DNA from: Bacteroidia bacterium
Lineage (GTDB): Bacteria; Bacteroidota; Bacteroidia; 2-12-FULL-35-15
Length of the DNA stretch: 32,786 bases
Assembly (NCBI GenBank): GCA_016787165.1
Contig: JAEUTT010000015.1
Coordinates: forward strand, 1 to 32,786
Direction: 5' to 3'
Positions 16,207 through 25,420 of the stretch are shown here, in pieces. Numbering within the stretch: the stretch's first letter is position 1; the number at the start of each line of letters is the position of its first letter. Below the pieces are notes generated by a model. That model searched no databases. It was not told the DNA's origin and worked only from the letters and a program-made list of their open reading frames with translations. A program made the position numbers and the translations under genes.

Positions 16207-17688
16207 TTAAAACTGAAAATAAACGAAACTGCTTGCATCATCTATTTCGCCAACTAAAAATATAATTAAAATAAGAGCATAATAGATTATCCACCTTTTT
16301 TGTTTTGTTTTGTTTTCTAATTCTTTTTCTATTCCTCTTTTTCTCCAGATAAAATCTAAGGAAACAAACAAGATGATGGTAAGTATCACCGTAATAAACT
16401 CTCTAATATCTAAGAATAAATAAAGAATTTCGTTCTTAAAATTTTCGAATGATGATAGTTGATAGCTTAGCTGAATAGGAATGTTTTTAATTGTGGTAAC
16501 CGCATCAGCAAATGTATTTGCTCTAAAAAAGATAAGTGAAAAGGCATAAATTAAAAAAACTTTTACCGAATGAAATACATTAATTGCAGTGTTGTTTTTT
16601 ATTAATTTGTTAATTTTTTTAATTGAGAATATAGAATCTTTTGTAAGCAATTCAATTATTAGAATGATTCCATGAAATACGCCCCAAAAAACAAATTTCC
16701 ACGAAGCGCCATGCCACAAACCGCTAATTAAAAAAACAATAAAAATATTTTTGTATCGGTGAAATTTTCCATTTCTGTTTCCTCCTAAAGGAATGTAGAT
16801 GTAATCTCTAAACCAAGTGTTTAAAGTGATATGCCATCTGGTCCAAAACTCATTCATTGTTTTGGCAAAAAATGGAGTATTAAAATTTTTAGTTAGTTTG
16901 AAGCCTAATAGTTTTCCGCTTCCAATTGCCATGTCTGAATATCCGGAAAAGTCGCAATAAAGCTGAAGTGTAAAAAACAAAGCGGCAAATATGCTAGACA
17001 AGCCAGTGTAGTTATTGGGAGAAGAGTATACTACATCTACATATGTAGCTAACATGTCGGCAACTACTACTTTTTTAAATACTCCCCATAAAATTAAACG
17101 TAATCCTTCTTTTATTTGGCCAGTATTAAATATTCGTTTGTTTTTGAATTGGGTAAGTAAATCGGATGCTTTTTCAATTGGGCCGGCAGCGATTTGAGGA
17201 AAAAATGAAACGAAAACAAAGTAGGTAATAGGATTTTGAATGGCATCTATTTTTTTTCGATAAACATCAATGGTATAACTCAATGATTGAAAAGTATAAA
17301 AGCTGATTCCTATCGGAAGAATAATATCTTTAAATGAATATTGGGTAGGCGAATTAAACTCATTTAAAAAATAGTTCACCGTATCAATTAAAAAATTGAA
17401 ATACTTAAAATAAAAGAGTAAGCCTAAATTAATTGATAGGCTTGTTATAAGCCATAAAATCCTTTTCCAATTAGTTTTTGTTTTGCTGAGAAAGAAAGAG
17501 CTTGTAAAATCAACGGTTGATGTAAGCACAATCAAACCTAAAAAACGAATGTCCCACCAAGCATAAAAAAAATAGCTGGCTGTTAAAAGTAAAACATTTT
17601 GAATGCTTACTTTTTTAGTAGGTACTAGCCAGTATAAAATAAAAATGATGAAAAGAAAGAAAGCATATGCTGTGGAATTAAAAATCAT
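16207..17688 (-). CDS. MBOAT-family O-acyltransferase (AlgI/DltB type)
   Basis: A 493-residue polytopic membrane protein that passes acyl groups across the inner membrane for polymer O-acylation. Signatures: LPIGISFYTFQSLSYTIDVYR (124-144), CDFSGYSDMAIG (245-256), NEFWTRWHITLNTWFRDYIY with conserved H286, and LISGLWHGASW with the catalytic H326. Many hydrophobic segments (about 10) flank these. Length fits AlgI (about 500). Upstream is a terminator (17733-17780) shared with the preceding gene, so MBOAT and the SGNH partner probably form their own two-gene operon; a TATTTTTG box occurs in the terminator T tract. No alginate, cellulose or teichoic-acid genes are in the window, so the target polymer is open. 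Confidence 0.92.
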   Translation of the reverse strand: MIFNSTAYAFFLFIIFILYWLVPTKKVSIQNVLLLTASYFFYAWWDIRFLGLIVLTSTVDFTSSFFLSKTKTNWKRILWLITSLSINLGLLFYFKYFNFLIDTVNYFLNEFNSPTQYSFKDIILPIGISFYTFQSLSYTIDVYRKKIDAIQNPITYFVFVSFFPQIAAGPIEKASDLLTQFKNKRIFNTGQIKEGLRLILWGVFKKVVVADMLATYVDVVYSSPNNYTGLSSIFAALFFTLQLYCDFSGYSDMAIGSGKLLGFKLTKNFNTPFFAKTMNEFWTRWHITLNTWFRDYIYIPLGGNRNGKFHRYKNIFIVFLISGLWHGASWKFVFWGVFHGIILIIELLTKDSIFSIKKINKLIKNNTAINVFHSVKVFLIYAFSLIFFRANTFADAVTTIKNIPIQLSYQLSSFENFKNEILYLFLDIREFITVILTIILFVSLDFIWRKRGIEKELENKTKQKRWIIYYALILIIFLVGEIDDASSFVYFQF

Positions 17689-17732
17689 TATTTTTTTATT
17701 TTTACGACAATATGCTAATATTATGTTGAGCC

Positions 17733-17740
17733 CAAAAATA
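17733..17740 (-). promoter_or_regulatory. Possible -7 element for the MBOAT operon
   Basis: TATTTTTG on the minus strand fits TAnnTTTG, 45 nt before the MBOAT ATG, but it lies within the T-rich tail of the terminator, so a chance match is possible and no -33 box is evident. Confidence 0.2.
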
Positions 17741-17780
17741 AAAAATAATTACGGATAAGCATTTGTTATCCGTAATTATT
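17741..17780 (-). terminator. Intrinsic terminator of the outer-membrane protein operon
   Basis: Perfect 15-bp arms (17744-17758 and 17766-17780; TTATCCGTAATTATT on one side) with a 7-nt loop, followed on the minus strand by a T-rich tract. It ends transcription of the gene at 17809-18441. Confidence 0.85.
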
Positions 17781-17808
17781 TAATGGATGGGAAAATACCG
17801 CAATACAA

Positions 17809-18441
17809 CTAAGCTGGCTTCTTTTTATCTTTTATAACAAAAACATTAAAGCCTAAACCAAAGGTAATTCTTAATTCTTCGAGTGAAATAGGGCTAGGAG
17901 CTTTTGAAAGATGTTGTCCGTACATGTATCGTGTTTCCATAAACAGGTGTGCGAAGCGTTGAAAATAATAGTTAAATCCAATACCTGCACTACCAACCGG
18001 ACTTAAAACACCTTCATAGTATTTTTTATTCGATTCTCCATTAGCAATCATTGTTGAAGGTAGCTCAATGTAGGATGAAGTATAGCCAATACCTGGCTGA
18101 AGAATAATATAGGGATCAAAATAACCTTTTGTTTGAATGTGAAATACTGCACCAAGCATTACATTATGATCGTCTTTTAATCCCATGTATTGATCTGTTA
18201 AGCCATCACTTCCCAATAAGATATTGTAATCGCCTCTTATAGAAACTTTATTGTCGATATAGTACTCTAAATTCCCGTTTAGATGTACATTTTTGATGTT
18301 GCTCTTATACATATATCCCGACACAATGGATGCGCTGGCACGAACCAAATGTTTTTTGATAAATTGTTGTGATTCTATCTGTCCGAAAACTGCTAATGAT
18401 GTAACTTGTAACACCATAAAAGCAAAAAGTATTTTTTTCAT
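17809..18441 (-). CDS. Outer-membrane beta-barrel protein
   Basis: A 210-residue exported protein. Residues 1-20 are a signal peptide (MKKILFAFMVLQVTSLAVFG). The mature part is alternating amphipathic strands with aromatic belts (NGNLEYYIDNKVSIRGDYNILLG, DPYIILQPGIGYTSSYI, AGIGFNYYFQRFAHLFMETRYMYG) and ends in a strand with Phe (LRITFGLGFNVFVIKDKKK), consistent with a small 8-stranded barrel of the OmpW/OMP_b-brl type. Not a close repeat of the neighbouring barrel gene (18459-19112), from which it is separated by 17 nt, so the two are probably co-transcribed. It is followed by a strong terminator. Ligand or role unknown. Confidence 0.75.
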   Translation of the reverse strand: MKKILFAFMVLQVTSLAVFGQIESQQFIKKHLVRASASIVSGYMYKSNIKNVHLNGNLEYYIDNKVSIRGDYNILLGSDGLTDQYMGLKDDHNVMLGAVFHIQTKGYFDPYIILQPGIGYTSSYIELPSTMIANGESNKKYYEGVLSPVGSAGIGFNYYFQRFAHLFMETRYMYGQHLSKAPSPISLEELRITFGLGFNVFVIKDKKKPA

Positions 18442-18458
18442 AACCGTATTTTTTTAGT

Positions 18459-19112
18459 TTATGATTGTTTTTTTTTGCGATGTTGATCCCACATATCAAA
18501 TAAACGTACATTTAAGCTCATGTTTATAAGTAAATGGCCTTCAACTCCTCGTACTGCTTGTTTTTCAATGAGAACATCCTTTTTATTGTCGAATTCAAAT
18601 ACTTCTGCTTTAACATTGTATCCCAAATGCATCATGTATTGAGTAGTTAATGAAATGTCCATTCGGTCGTTTACATTGTAATGCGCTCCAACTCCAGCCT
18701 GAACAGCACTACTAAATTTATCTAAATAAAAATCAGAATTATTTTTCGACACTTTTGTATAGTCGAAACAATGTCCGGCTAACAAATAAGGTGTTACTTT
18801 ACCTGAAAGCATTTCATAATTGAATGGATAGGTTAAAACGCTCCAACCAATGTGCCAATCAACTCTACGAGCAATACCGGAAATATCAGTAGTAATGTAA
18901 TCCATGTACCAATCGGTATTTACACGATTAAGTACTCGAATTCTGAACTGGCCTCCGTAGCCAAATCCGTAAGCTCCATCATCGCTAAATGCACTGGCAG
19001 TACTTCTTACGCCAAGTGAAAAGTAGCCACTTTCTTTGTCTAGCTTTTCTCTTTCTTGAGCAATGTTCAAGAGTGGAAGAAATAGCATAAAGGATAAGAT
19101 GAATTTTTTCAT
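18459..19112 (-). CDS. Outer-membrane beta-barrel protein, first gene of pair
   Basis: A 217-residue exported protein with signal peptide MKKFILSFMLFLPLLNIAQ (cleavage near residue 19). The remainder shows barrel-like strands: GYFSLGVRSTASAFSD, GFGYGGQFRIRVLNRVNTDWYMDYI, VTPYLLAGHCFDYTKV, SAVQAGVGAHYNVNDRMDISLTTQYMMHLGYNV, and LLINMSLNVRLFDMW near the end. A polar tail (DQHRKKKQS) follows. Typical of the many small porin-like proteins of Bacteroidota with no assigned substrate. It precedes 17809-18441 by 17 nt and is divergent from ctaA, with 102 nt between starts. No sequence feature indicates a specific cargo. Confidence 0.75.
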   Translation of the reverse strand: MKKFILSFMLFLPLLNIAQEREKLDKESGYFSLGVRSTASAFSDDGAYGFGYGGQFRIRVLNRVNTDWYMDYITTDISGIARRVDWHIGWSVLTYPFNYEMLSGKVTPYLLAGHCFDYTKVSKNNSDFYLDKFSSAVQAGVGAHYNVNDRMDISLTTQYMMHLGYNVKAEVFEFDNKKDVLIEKQAVRGVEGHLLINMSLNVRLFDMWDQHRKKKQS

Positions 19113-19168
19113 GTTGAGGAAAGATTAAGTGTGTTTCTTGTAGTAAAACTAATTATTTGAATTAAATA

Positions 19169-19196
19169 TTGTGCAATAAAACAATTATTAACTTTG
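19169..19196 (+). promoter_or_regulatory. Bacteroidota-type promoter of ctaA
   Basis: TAACTTTG at 19189-19196 matches TAnnTTTG; TTG at 19169-19171 gives a 17-nt spacer, the short end of the known range. Predicted start about 19202, 13 nt before the ATG. Confidence 0.5.
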
Positions 19197-19214
19197 TAAC
19201 ATCATTAATTTAGA

Positions 19215-20252
19215 ATGAATATGCTTAAACAAAATACTCATAAATCAATTATTCTTTGGCTTTTAACGGGTTGTTTTTTGATTTATTTAATGGTAGTGAT
19301 AGGGGGAATCACACGATTAACCCATTCGGGCTTATCAATGGTAGAATGGAATATGATAGTGGGTTCTATGCCTCCTATGTCGGATGTTGATTGGCAAATT
19401 CCCTTTGAAAAATATAAGCAGTCGCCCGAATACCAACTTATTAATAATCAATTTTCACTAGATGAATTTAAATCGATTTATTGGTGGGAATATATTCATC
19501 GATTATTAGGTAGAACGATTGGACTTGTTTTTATAGTTCCATTTTTTTATTTTTTAATTAGAAAAAGGTTTGATAAATCACTTTTGAAAAAAATGGTAGT
19601 ATTACTTGCATTAGGTGCTTTTCAGGGTTTTTTAGGATGGTTTATGGTGAAAAGTGGTTTGCAAAAAGAACCACATGTTAGTCATTATCGATTAGCAGCA
19701 CATTTAATAAGTGCGTTTACTGTTTTTGGTTTTACATTTTGGTATGCATTAGATTTAATTTATCCGGTAAAAAATGATTTAAATGAAGAATTAAAATTGC
19801 TTGTAAAAAAATCAAAAATTATGTTTGGTTTAATTGTAGCACAAATTATATATGGTGGTTTTGTTGCAGGTTTAAAAGCAGGTTTGTTCTACAATACTTT
19901 TCCGGCAATGGGCGAAGAGTATTTTCCTGATACGATTTTGTCGCATGATTCTTTTGCTTCTAATATGTTAGAAAATCCGGCAGGAGTACAGTTTGTTCAT
20001 CGATACTTAGCAATGATTGTGTTTGCTTACGTTTTATATGTATGGATTAATGCAAGAAGCAAAGCATTAACTATACTACAAACTAAAGCTGTTAATTTTA
20101 TGGCAATAGTGGTAGTAGCACAGTTTGTATTAGGAATACTTACATTGCTTTATGCAGTTCCTGTATCGCTTGGCGTGTTACATCAAACAGGTGCATTCTT
20201 TTTATTTGCAGCATCGTTGTTTTTTATGCATGCATTAAAAAAGAATGCTTAA
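19215..20252 (+). CDS. ctaA: Heme A synthase (COX15/CtaA)
   Basis: Oxidises the C8 methyl of heme O to the formyl group of heme A for aa3-type cytochrome oxidase; inner membrane. 345 residues, about eight membrane segments. The four conserved histidines are present: H95 (EYIHRLLGR), H163 (RLAAHLISA), H262 (QFVHRYLAM) and H323 (VLHQTGAFFLF), two in each four-helix half. GITRLTHSGLSMVEW after the first helix is the classic COX15 signature, and the length and the long first periplasmic loop fit the mitochondrial/alphaproteobacterial type rather than the shorter Bacillus type. Start could be M1 or M3. It stands alone between divergent barrel genes and a convergent M42 gene only 4 nt away; ctaB and oxidase genes are not in the window. 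Confidence 0.95.
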   Translation: MNMLKQNTHKSIILWLLTGCFLIYLMVVIGGITRLTHSGLSMVEWNMIVGSMPPMSDVDWQIPFEKYKQSPEYQLINNQFSLDEFKSIYWWEYIHRLLGRTIGLVFIVPFFYFLIRKRFDKSLLKKMVVLLALGAFQGFLGWFMVKSGLQKEPHVSHYRLAAHLISAFTVFGFTFWYALDLIYPVKNDLNEELKLLVKKSKIMFGLIVAQIIYGGFVAGLKAGLFYNTFPAMGEEYFPDTILSHDSFASNMLENPAGVQFVHRYLAMIVFAYVLYVWINARSKALTILQTKAVNFMAIVVVAQFVLGILTLLYAVPVSLGVLHQTGAFFLFAASLFFMHALKKNA

Positions 20253-20256
20253 TATT

Positions 20257-21366
20257 TTAAAAGTATTTAAAGTTGTGATTGTTTTTAATCGACTTTAAAC
20301 TTTGATAAATTAGTTTAATCACATTTTCTACGTCCTGTTTGTGCACGCTTTCTACTGTTGTGTGCATGTATCTTAAAGGTAATGAAATTAGTGCAGAAGG
20401 AACACCACCAACAGAATAAGCAAATGCATCGGTGTCAGTTCCTGTTGCTCTTGAAGCAGCAGCTCGTTGAAAAGGAATTTTATTTTTAGTAGCAGCATTA
20501 ATTACTAATTTTAATAAGTTATTTTGTACTGCTGGTCCGTATGTTAACACCGGACCTTTTCCACAAGCTAAATCACCACTTGCTATTTTATTCATCATCG
20601 GTGATTGAGTATCATGGCATACATCTGTGATGATAGCAACATCAGGTTTGATCGTTTGAGTAATCATTTCTGCTCCACGTAATCCTACTTCTTCTTGAAC
20701 AGAGTTGGTAATGTATAATCCAAAAGGGAGTTTTGTTTTGCTTTCTTTTAATAAACGTGCTACTTCAGCAATCATAAATCCACCAATACGGTTGTCTAAT
20801 GCACGACCAACATAATATCTGTCGTTTAACACCATAAACTCGTCTTCGTAAGTAACTACACAACCTACATGTATTCCAAGTTCTTCTACTTCTTTTTTTG
20901 TAGCACAACCACAATCTAAAAATATATTTTTTAAAGACGGAGCTTCTTCTTTTGTAGCATCTCTTACATGAATTGCAGGCCATCCAAATACTGCTTTAAT
21001 GATACCTTTATCGGTATGAATGTTTACTCGTTTGGAAGGAGCAATCATGTGGTCGCTACCACCATTTCTTCTTAAATAAATAAATCCATCATTAGTAATG
21101 TAATGTACAAACCATGAAATTTCATCGGCATGTGCCTCAATAACCACTTTAAAGTTTGCTTTTGGGTTGATTACAGCAACAGCAGTTCCATAATTATCAA
21201 TAAATGACTCATCGATGTATGGTTTGATGTAGTTTAACCATAATTTTTGTCCTTCACTTTCGAATCCAGTAGGTGAAGCATTGTTTAAATATTTATGTAA
21301 AAAATCAATAGAGTTTTTTGTTAAAATTGATGTTTCTGCTTTTTTTGTTGTCGATTTTTTTGCCAT
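20257..21366 (-). CDS. M42-family metallo-aminopeptidase
   Basis: A 369-residue cytoplasmic zinc/cobalt exopeptidase of the FrvX/tetrahedral aminopeptidase group, which trims peptides from the N-terminus in large oligomers. Metal ligands by motif: H79-x-D81 (EAHADEI), bridging D191 (RALDNRIGG), catalytic E225 and ligand E226 (VQEEVGLRG), D248 (ITDVCHD) and H335 (RYMHTTVES). Other M42 signs are TGTDTDAF and GVPSALISLPLRYMHT. The N-terminal lysine-rich MAKKSTTKKAE has no export signal. It follows the DUF885 gene by 42 nt and may share a transcript with the M16/DUF885 group, though those are envelope proteins. Convergent with ctaA, 4 nt between stops. Confidence 0.92.
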   Translation of the reverse strand: MAKKSTTKKAETSILTKNSIDFLHKYLNNASPTGFESEGQKLWLNYIKPYIDESFIDNYGTAVAVINPKANFKVVIEAHADEISWFVHYITNDGFIYLRRNGGSDHMIAPSKRVNIHTDKGIIKAVFGWPAIHVRDATKEEAPSLKNIFLDCGCATKKEVEELGIHVGCVVTYEDEFMVLNDRYYVGRALDNRIGGFMIAEVARLLKESKTKLPFGLYITNSVQEEVGLRGAEMITQTIKPDVAIITDVCHDTQSPMMNKIASGDLACGKGPVLTYGPAVQNNLLKLVINAATKNKIPFQRAAASRATGTDTDAFAYSVGGVPSALISLPLRYMHTTVESVHKQDVENVIKLIYQSLKSIKNNHNFKYF

Positions 21367-21408
21367 AGTTTTTAGGTTAAACTTTGATTGTTTTTGCTAT
21401 ACTAATAA

Positions 21409-23244
21409 TTAGTTTTTAGCTGTTTTAGATGCTACCCAAATGTTTACCATTTCTTCTAACATATTCATTGGTACAGGTCCTGAAGTTAAAACAATATCAT
21501 GAAATTCTCTGATATCAAATTTATCTGCTAATGATTGTTTGGCTTTTTCTCTTAATTCCACAATTTTAATCATTCCAATTTTGTATCCAGTAGCTTGAGA
21601 TGGCCAAACAATGTAACGCTCAATTTCTTTTTTGTTATCACCTTCTGGGTTGGGAGTATTCTCATTAAAATAAGTCAGTGCTTTTTCTCTCGTCCATTTT
21701 TTACGATGTATGCCAGTATCAACAACTAATCTTGCAGCACGAAATAATTCCATTGCTAATCGCCCAAAATCAGAGTAGGGGTCTGAGTAAAATCCTAATT
21801 CTTTTGGTACTAATTCCGAATACAAAGCCCATCCTTCAATGTAAGCTGTATTTCCACCATGTTTTCTAAATTTTGGTACAGTGGTTAATTCTTGAGCAAT
21901 GGCTATCTGCATGTGATGTCCGGGTATTCCTTCATGGTATGCTAATGCTTCCATTTGATAAATAGCTTGGTCGGCCATGTTATACAAATTAATATAGTAG
22001 CGTCCAGGACGAGATCCGTCTATAGCAGGGTCTTCATAAAATGCTCCTCCAGCGGATTTTTCACGAAATGCTTCTACCGGCATAACCACTAAATCGGCTT
22101 TGGGCTTTGTTAAAAACAATCCATCTAGTTTGCCTTTCATGCTATCAATAATCTTTACAGCTTTTACTCGGTATGCTTCTTTTCCTTCGGCTGTATTTGG
22201 ATAATAAAATTGTTTATCCATACGCATAAAGTCAAAAAACTCTTTTAGGTTATCACCTTTAAAATTTACTTTTCTCATGATTTCACGCATTTCATTATGA
22301 ATGCGTTCCACTTCTTTTAAACCTATTTCATGAATTTCGTCAGCAGTTAAAGTAGTGGTTGTGGTTTGTTGAAGAGCTGCATTGTAAAAATTATCTCCTT
22401 CTGGCAATTTCCATGCACCATCGTCTGTTGTTGCTTTTTTCTCTAATTCAATAAAATAATTTTTTAAACTTTCGTAAGCAGGCTTTACTGAACTTAATAA
22501 TGCTTCGGTAGCTTTAGTGATCAAATCTTTTTTTGTTGTTTCATCAATATCACTTAATGCATTTACTTTAGCTGTAAAGTCATCCATTAAAGGGTTTACC
22601 TCTTTAGAAGTATCAAAAGGTTTTCCGCTAATCACATTTTTGCAATCAGCAATTACATAAGGGAAAACAAATTTTGGTGGAATAATATTTTTTTCTTCTC
22701 TTGTTTTTAGTTTTACTAAAACTTGTTCAAAAAGGGGTTTTACTGCTATTAAACGAGAGATATAATCATCAGCTTCTTTTTTATTTTCAATGGTATGAAC
22801 ATTAATTAAAAATGCAGGCATTTCGGTATGGATGCCGCTCATTTGGTTGATTGGATATTCGTGAAAGCGCCATTTGAAGTTGTCAATACTTTCTTTGCAT
22901 GCATTTTCAAATAAGCGATAGCTTATTTTAGTTTGTTCATCTAATGCTTCATAATTAAAGCTTTTGAGTGAATCTAAATTAGCTTTGGTTATTTCTAATT
23001 CTTTTAGGTCAAATTCATCGCTTTCGTCTGTCCATTTATCATAATCTTTTTTTATCCCTAAAATAGATTGTTGCAACGGATCGCGGTCAACTTTTTCATC
23101 AAATACTTTGTCGAAAAATGCATTTGCTTTTGCACTTTCTGCTTTTATTTGTTCGGCAGTTATTTCATTTTGTTTAGCTTGATTAGTACAAGCAGCAGTT
23201 AAAATAAAAAAGAAAACTGTTCCATTCAAAAATATTTTTTTCAT
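21409..23244 (-). CDS. DUF885-family lipoprotein, putative metallopeptidase
   Basis: A 611-residue lipoprotein of the DUF885 family, regarded as zinc-dependent peptidases by motif but little studied. The start is set at 23244: it gives MKKIFLNGTVFFFILTAACTNQ, a lipoprotein signal with lipobox TAAC (Cys19), and lies 19 nt after the upstream stop; a further upstream ATG (23319) would overlap the M16 gene and bury the signal. The family motif is LAYHEGIPGHHMQ with H437-E438 and H443-H444, followed by YIEGWALYSELVPKELGFYSDP, whose Glu in EGW is the likely third ligand, and DTGIHRKKWT. YVIADCKNVI and GGAFYEDPAIDGSRPGRYYINLY are also typical. Probably periplasmic or outer-membrane-anchored, working with the M16 pair upstream in the same operon. 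Confidence 0.9.
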   Translation of the reverse strand: MKKIFLNGTVFFFILTAACTNQAKQNEITAEQIKAESAKANAFFDKVFDEKVDRDPLQQSILGIKKDYDKWTDESDEFDLKELEITKANLDSLKSFNYEALDEQTKISYRLFENACKESIDNFKWRFHEYPINQMSGIHTEMPAFLINVHTIENKKEADDYISRLIAVKPLFEQVLVKLKTREEKNIIPPKFVFPYVIADCKNVISGKPFDTSKEVNPLMDDFTAKVNALSDIDETTKKDLITKATEALLSSVKPAYESLKNYFIELEKKATTDDGAWKLPEGDNFYNAALQQTTTTTLTADEIHEIGLKEVERIHNEMREIMRKVNFKGDNLKEFFDFMRMDKQFYYPNTAEGKEAYRVKAVKIIDSMKGKLDGLFLTKPKADLVVMPVEAFREKSAGGAFYEDPAIDGSRPGRYYINLYNMADQAIYQMEALAYHEGIPGHHMQIAIAQELTTVPKFRKHGGNTAYIEGWALYSELVPKELGFYSDPYSDFGRLAMELFRAARLVVDTGIHRKKWTREKALTYFNENTPNPEGDNKKEIERYIVWPSQATGYKIGMIKIVELREKAKQSLADKFDIREFHDIVLTSGPVPMNMLEEMVNIWVASKTAKN

Positions 23245-23263
23245 TGTAGTTGATTTAAATAAA

Positions 23264-25360
23264 CTATTCTGCTGTAAATTCAGCATCTTTAATTCCTTTG
23301 TTGATTTCAACTGATTCAAGGATTAATTTTAATGGCAAAGGACCAAAATTTGCACTTACAGTTCCTGGAAATTTAATACCATTATATTCTTTATAGTCCA
23401 TAAAATCAGAAACAGTTGTAATAGCACCTTGTTCAGTTTGAGTTGTTTTTGATGAACGAACTTTTAACCCACTTGTTACATCATACCACTCAAAACTTTT
23501 TTTGCCACGAACATCTATTAGTTCTACTAAATAAGCATCATTTCCATTGATCGGTTCAATTCCTTTTATTGCTAGTTTGTAACCTAGTTTTTCATATTGT
23601 AATTCTTGATTGATTACAGCCTCTTCTTTTATTTCATCCAATTCTTCGCCAGCTAAACTTTTTTTGCCTTGCATTCCACTTGAAACAGCTTTGGTTCCAT
23701 CGTACACAATTTTTTGAACTGTCATTGAACCCATTTTGGCTGTCATTGCATATTTGGTTGAATTTTTTTGCTGAGTAATCATACTTATTTTCCCGTACTG
23801 TGTATCAGCATTTCTTTTTATGGAAATATCTTTCACACTATTTAATGCTTTTTCGCCACCAATTGCTTTTATATATGCATCAACTACTGTTTTGGCAGTA
23901 ATGTTTGCTGGTGTGGGTTTTAGCTTAGTAGGAACATTTCCATAGTTGTCGTAAAATTCAATTGTTTTTGTAGCACTAAACTTATCCAATTTAGGCGCAA
24001 TTTCATTTCTATCACCAACAATTAAGATGGTTGCATTTTCTGGGCGAATGTATTTTTGTGCCATAGCATATACATCATCTACTGTTACTGCTGCTAAATT
24101 TTTTAAATAGTTTGCATAATAATCTTTTGGTAAATTATACCTGTCAATATTAATAGCAAATTTTGCAACAGTTTCAGGATCTTCTAATGAAATGGCAAAG
24201 CTTCCTGTTAAAAAGTTTTTAATACCATCTAATTCTGCTTGAGGTACTTTTTCAGTTTTTATACGATTTAATTCATACATAATTTCTGCTATCGAACTAT
24301 CGGTTACGGCATTACGAACTTTTGCATAAGCACTAAATTCACCAACCAATTCATCATTGTTTAATGCAGAATAAGAGCCATAGGTAAAGCCTCTTTTTTC
24401 ACGTAAGTTCATGAATAAACGAGAAGAGAAACCTGCACCTAAGATGGTGTTTAACACTCTTGCTTTAATTACGTCTTCGCTGTTTGGTTTTAGATCAACA
24501 GGGTATGTAACATTGATTACCGATTGAACAGCACCGCTTTTATTTACAATTGCAACACGTGTTTTAGTAGGAGCTTCAGGTGTTTTATAGTTTTGTTTAG
24601 GAACATCTTTTTTCTCCCAAGAGCTAAAATGTTTTTCAATTAATGGTTTAACCTCAGCCAGCGTAACATCGCCAACAACTGCTAAATAAGCAACATTTGG
24701 GCGGAAATACGTTTTGTAGTAATTGTTGCAGTTGTCGAGGGTTATTTTACTTACACTTTCTTCTGTAGTAATTTCACCATAAGGATGGTTTTTGCCGAAG
24801 TTTAAAACTGCTTTTACATTTTTAGAGATTGCATCTGGGTCATCTTTTTGAGTAGCTAAGCCAGATAAGGTTTGCGTTTTGATTTTTTCTAACTCTTCTT
24901 GTTTGAAATCAGCATTCATTAAAACATCACTCATCAATTCTAATAATTTTACTTGTTGCTTTTTTAATGAAGCACCATACAAGCTTGTTGGACTTGCAGC
25001 TAATGTAGCACCAATAAAATCAATATCATTATCCAATTGATCTTTTGTTCTGTTTTTAGTTCCACTAGTTAGTAATTGTCCGGTGATATCAGCCAAGCCA
25101 ACTGCATCATTCTCCATTGCAGGATGAACGTTTAGTACAATTGAATAAGCAACAGTAGGTATTTTATGGTTTTCTACTACAAATACTTTTAATCCGTTAG
25201 CTAATTCAAATGATTGAATTGCTCCCATTTTTATTGCAGGTGCCGGAGCAGCCACAGGACGTTTGCTTCTATCAAGTTTTGTTGGCGTTGCTTGTTTTTG
25301 CTGAGCAATCATTATGGTTGCTATTAAAAAACTTGCTATTGAGAATATTGTTTTTTTCAT
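23264..25360 (-). CDS. M16 peptidase, non-zinc subunit, fused to a LolA-like C-terminal domain
   Basis: A 698-residue exported protein: signal peptide MKKTIFSIASFLIATIMIA (1-19), M16 domains at about 45-470, and a separate C-terminal region at about 490-698. Where active M16 enzymes have HxxEH this one has D91-ITG-Q95, so it cannot bind zinc. It keeps the R323-x3-Y327 pair (EKRGFTYGSY) that binds the substrate backbone. Residues after about 490 (DAYIKAIGGEKALNSVKDI onward) match the outer-membrane-lipoprotein-sorting-like (LolA-type) fold that Bacteroidota often add to peptidases: DAYLVELID, WYDVTSGLKV, SDFMDYKEYNGIKFPG. The active partner is the next gene upstream (60 nt). Together they should form the usual zinc-subunit/RY-subunit heterodimer in the periplasm. 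Confidence 0.92.
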   Translation of the reverse strand: MKKTIFSIASFLIATIMIAQQKQATPTKLDRSKRPVAAPAPAIKMGAIQSFELANGLKVFVVENHKIPTVAYSIVLNVHPAMENDAVGLADITGQLLTSGTKNRTKDQLDNDIDFIGATLAASPTSLYGASLKKQQVKLLELMSDVLMNADFKQEELEKIKTQTLSGLATQKDDPDAISKNVKAVLNFGKNHPYGEITTEESVSKITLDNCNNYYKTYFRPNVAYLAVVGDVTLAEVKPLIEKHFSSWEKKDVPKQNYKTPEAPTKTRVAIVNKSGAVQSVINVTYPVDLKPNSEDVIKARVLNTILGAGFSSRLFMNLREKRGFTYGSYSALNNDELVGEFSAYAKVRNAVTDSSIAEIMYELNRIKTEKVPQAELDGIKNFLTGSFAISLEDPETVAKFAINIDRYNLPKDYYANYLKNLAAVTVDDVYAMAQKYIRPENATILIVGDRNEIAPKLDKFSATKTIEFYDNYGNVPTKLKPTPANITAKTVVDAYIKAIGGEKALNSVKDISIKRNADTQYGKISMITQQKNSTKYAMTAKMGSMTVQKIVYDGTKAVSSGMQGKKSLAGEELDEIKEEAVINQELQYEKLGYKLAIKGIEPINGNDAYLVELIDVRGKKSFEWYDVTSGLKVRSSKTTQTEQGAITTVSDFMDYKEYNGIKFPGTVSANFGPLPLKLILESVEINKGIKDAEFTAE

Positions 25361-25420
25361 TTTAAAATATCGTTTAATTATAGTTCTTGTTTACGTGAAG
25401 TTTTTATGAGAGAATGTATT

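Noticed and set aside
16207-17688. Reading the MBOAT gene as part of alginate synthesis
   Set aside because: No other alginate gene is present; AlgI-type MBOATs serve many polymers, so only the general function is called.
18305-18511. Minus-strand frame of 68 codons between the two barrel genes
   Set aside because: Overlaps both barrel genes in another frame; these have signal peptides and barrel strands and explain the DNA.
23245-23319. Longer N-terminus of the DUF885 protein from ATG 23319
   Set aside because: It would overlap the M16 gene by 56 nt and place 25 polar residues before an obvious lipoprotein signal peptide.
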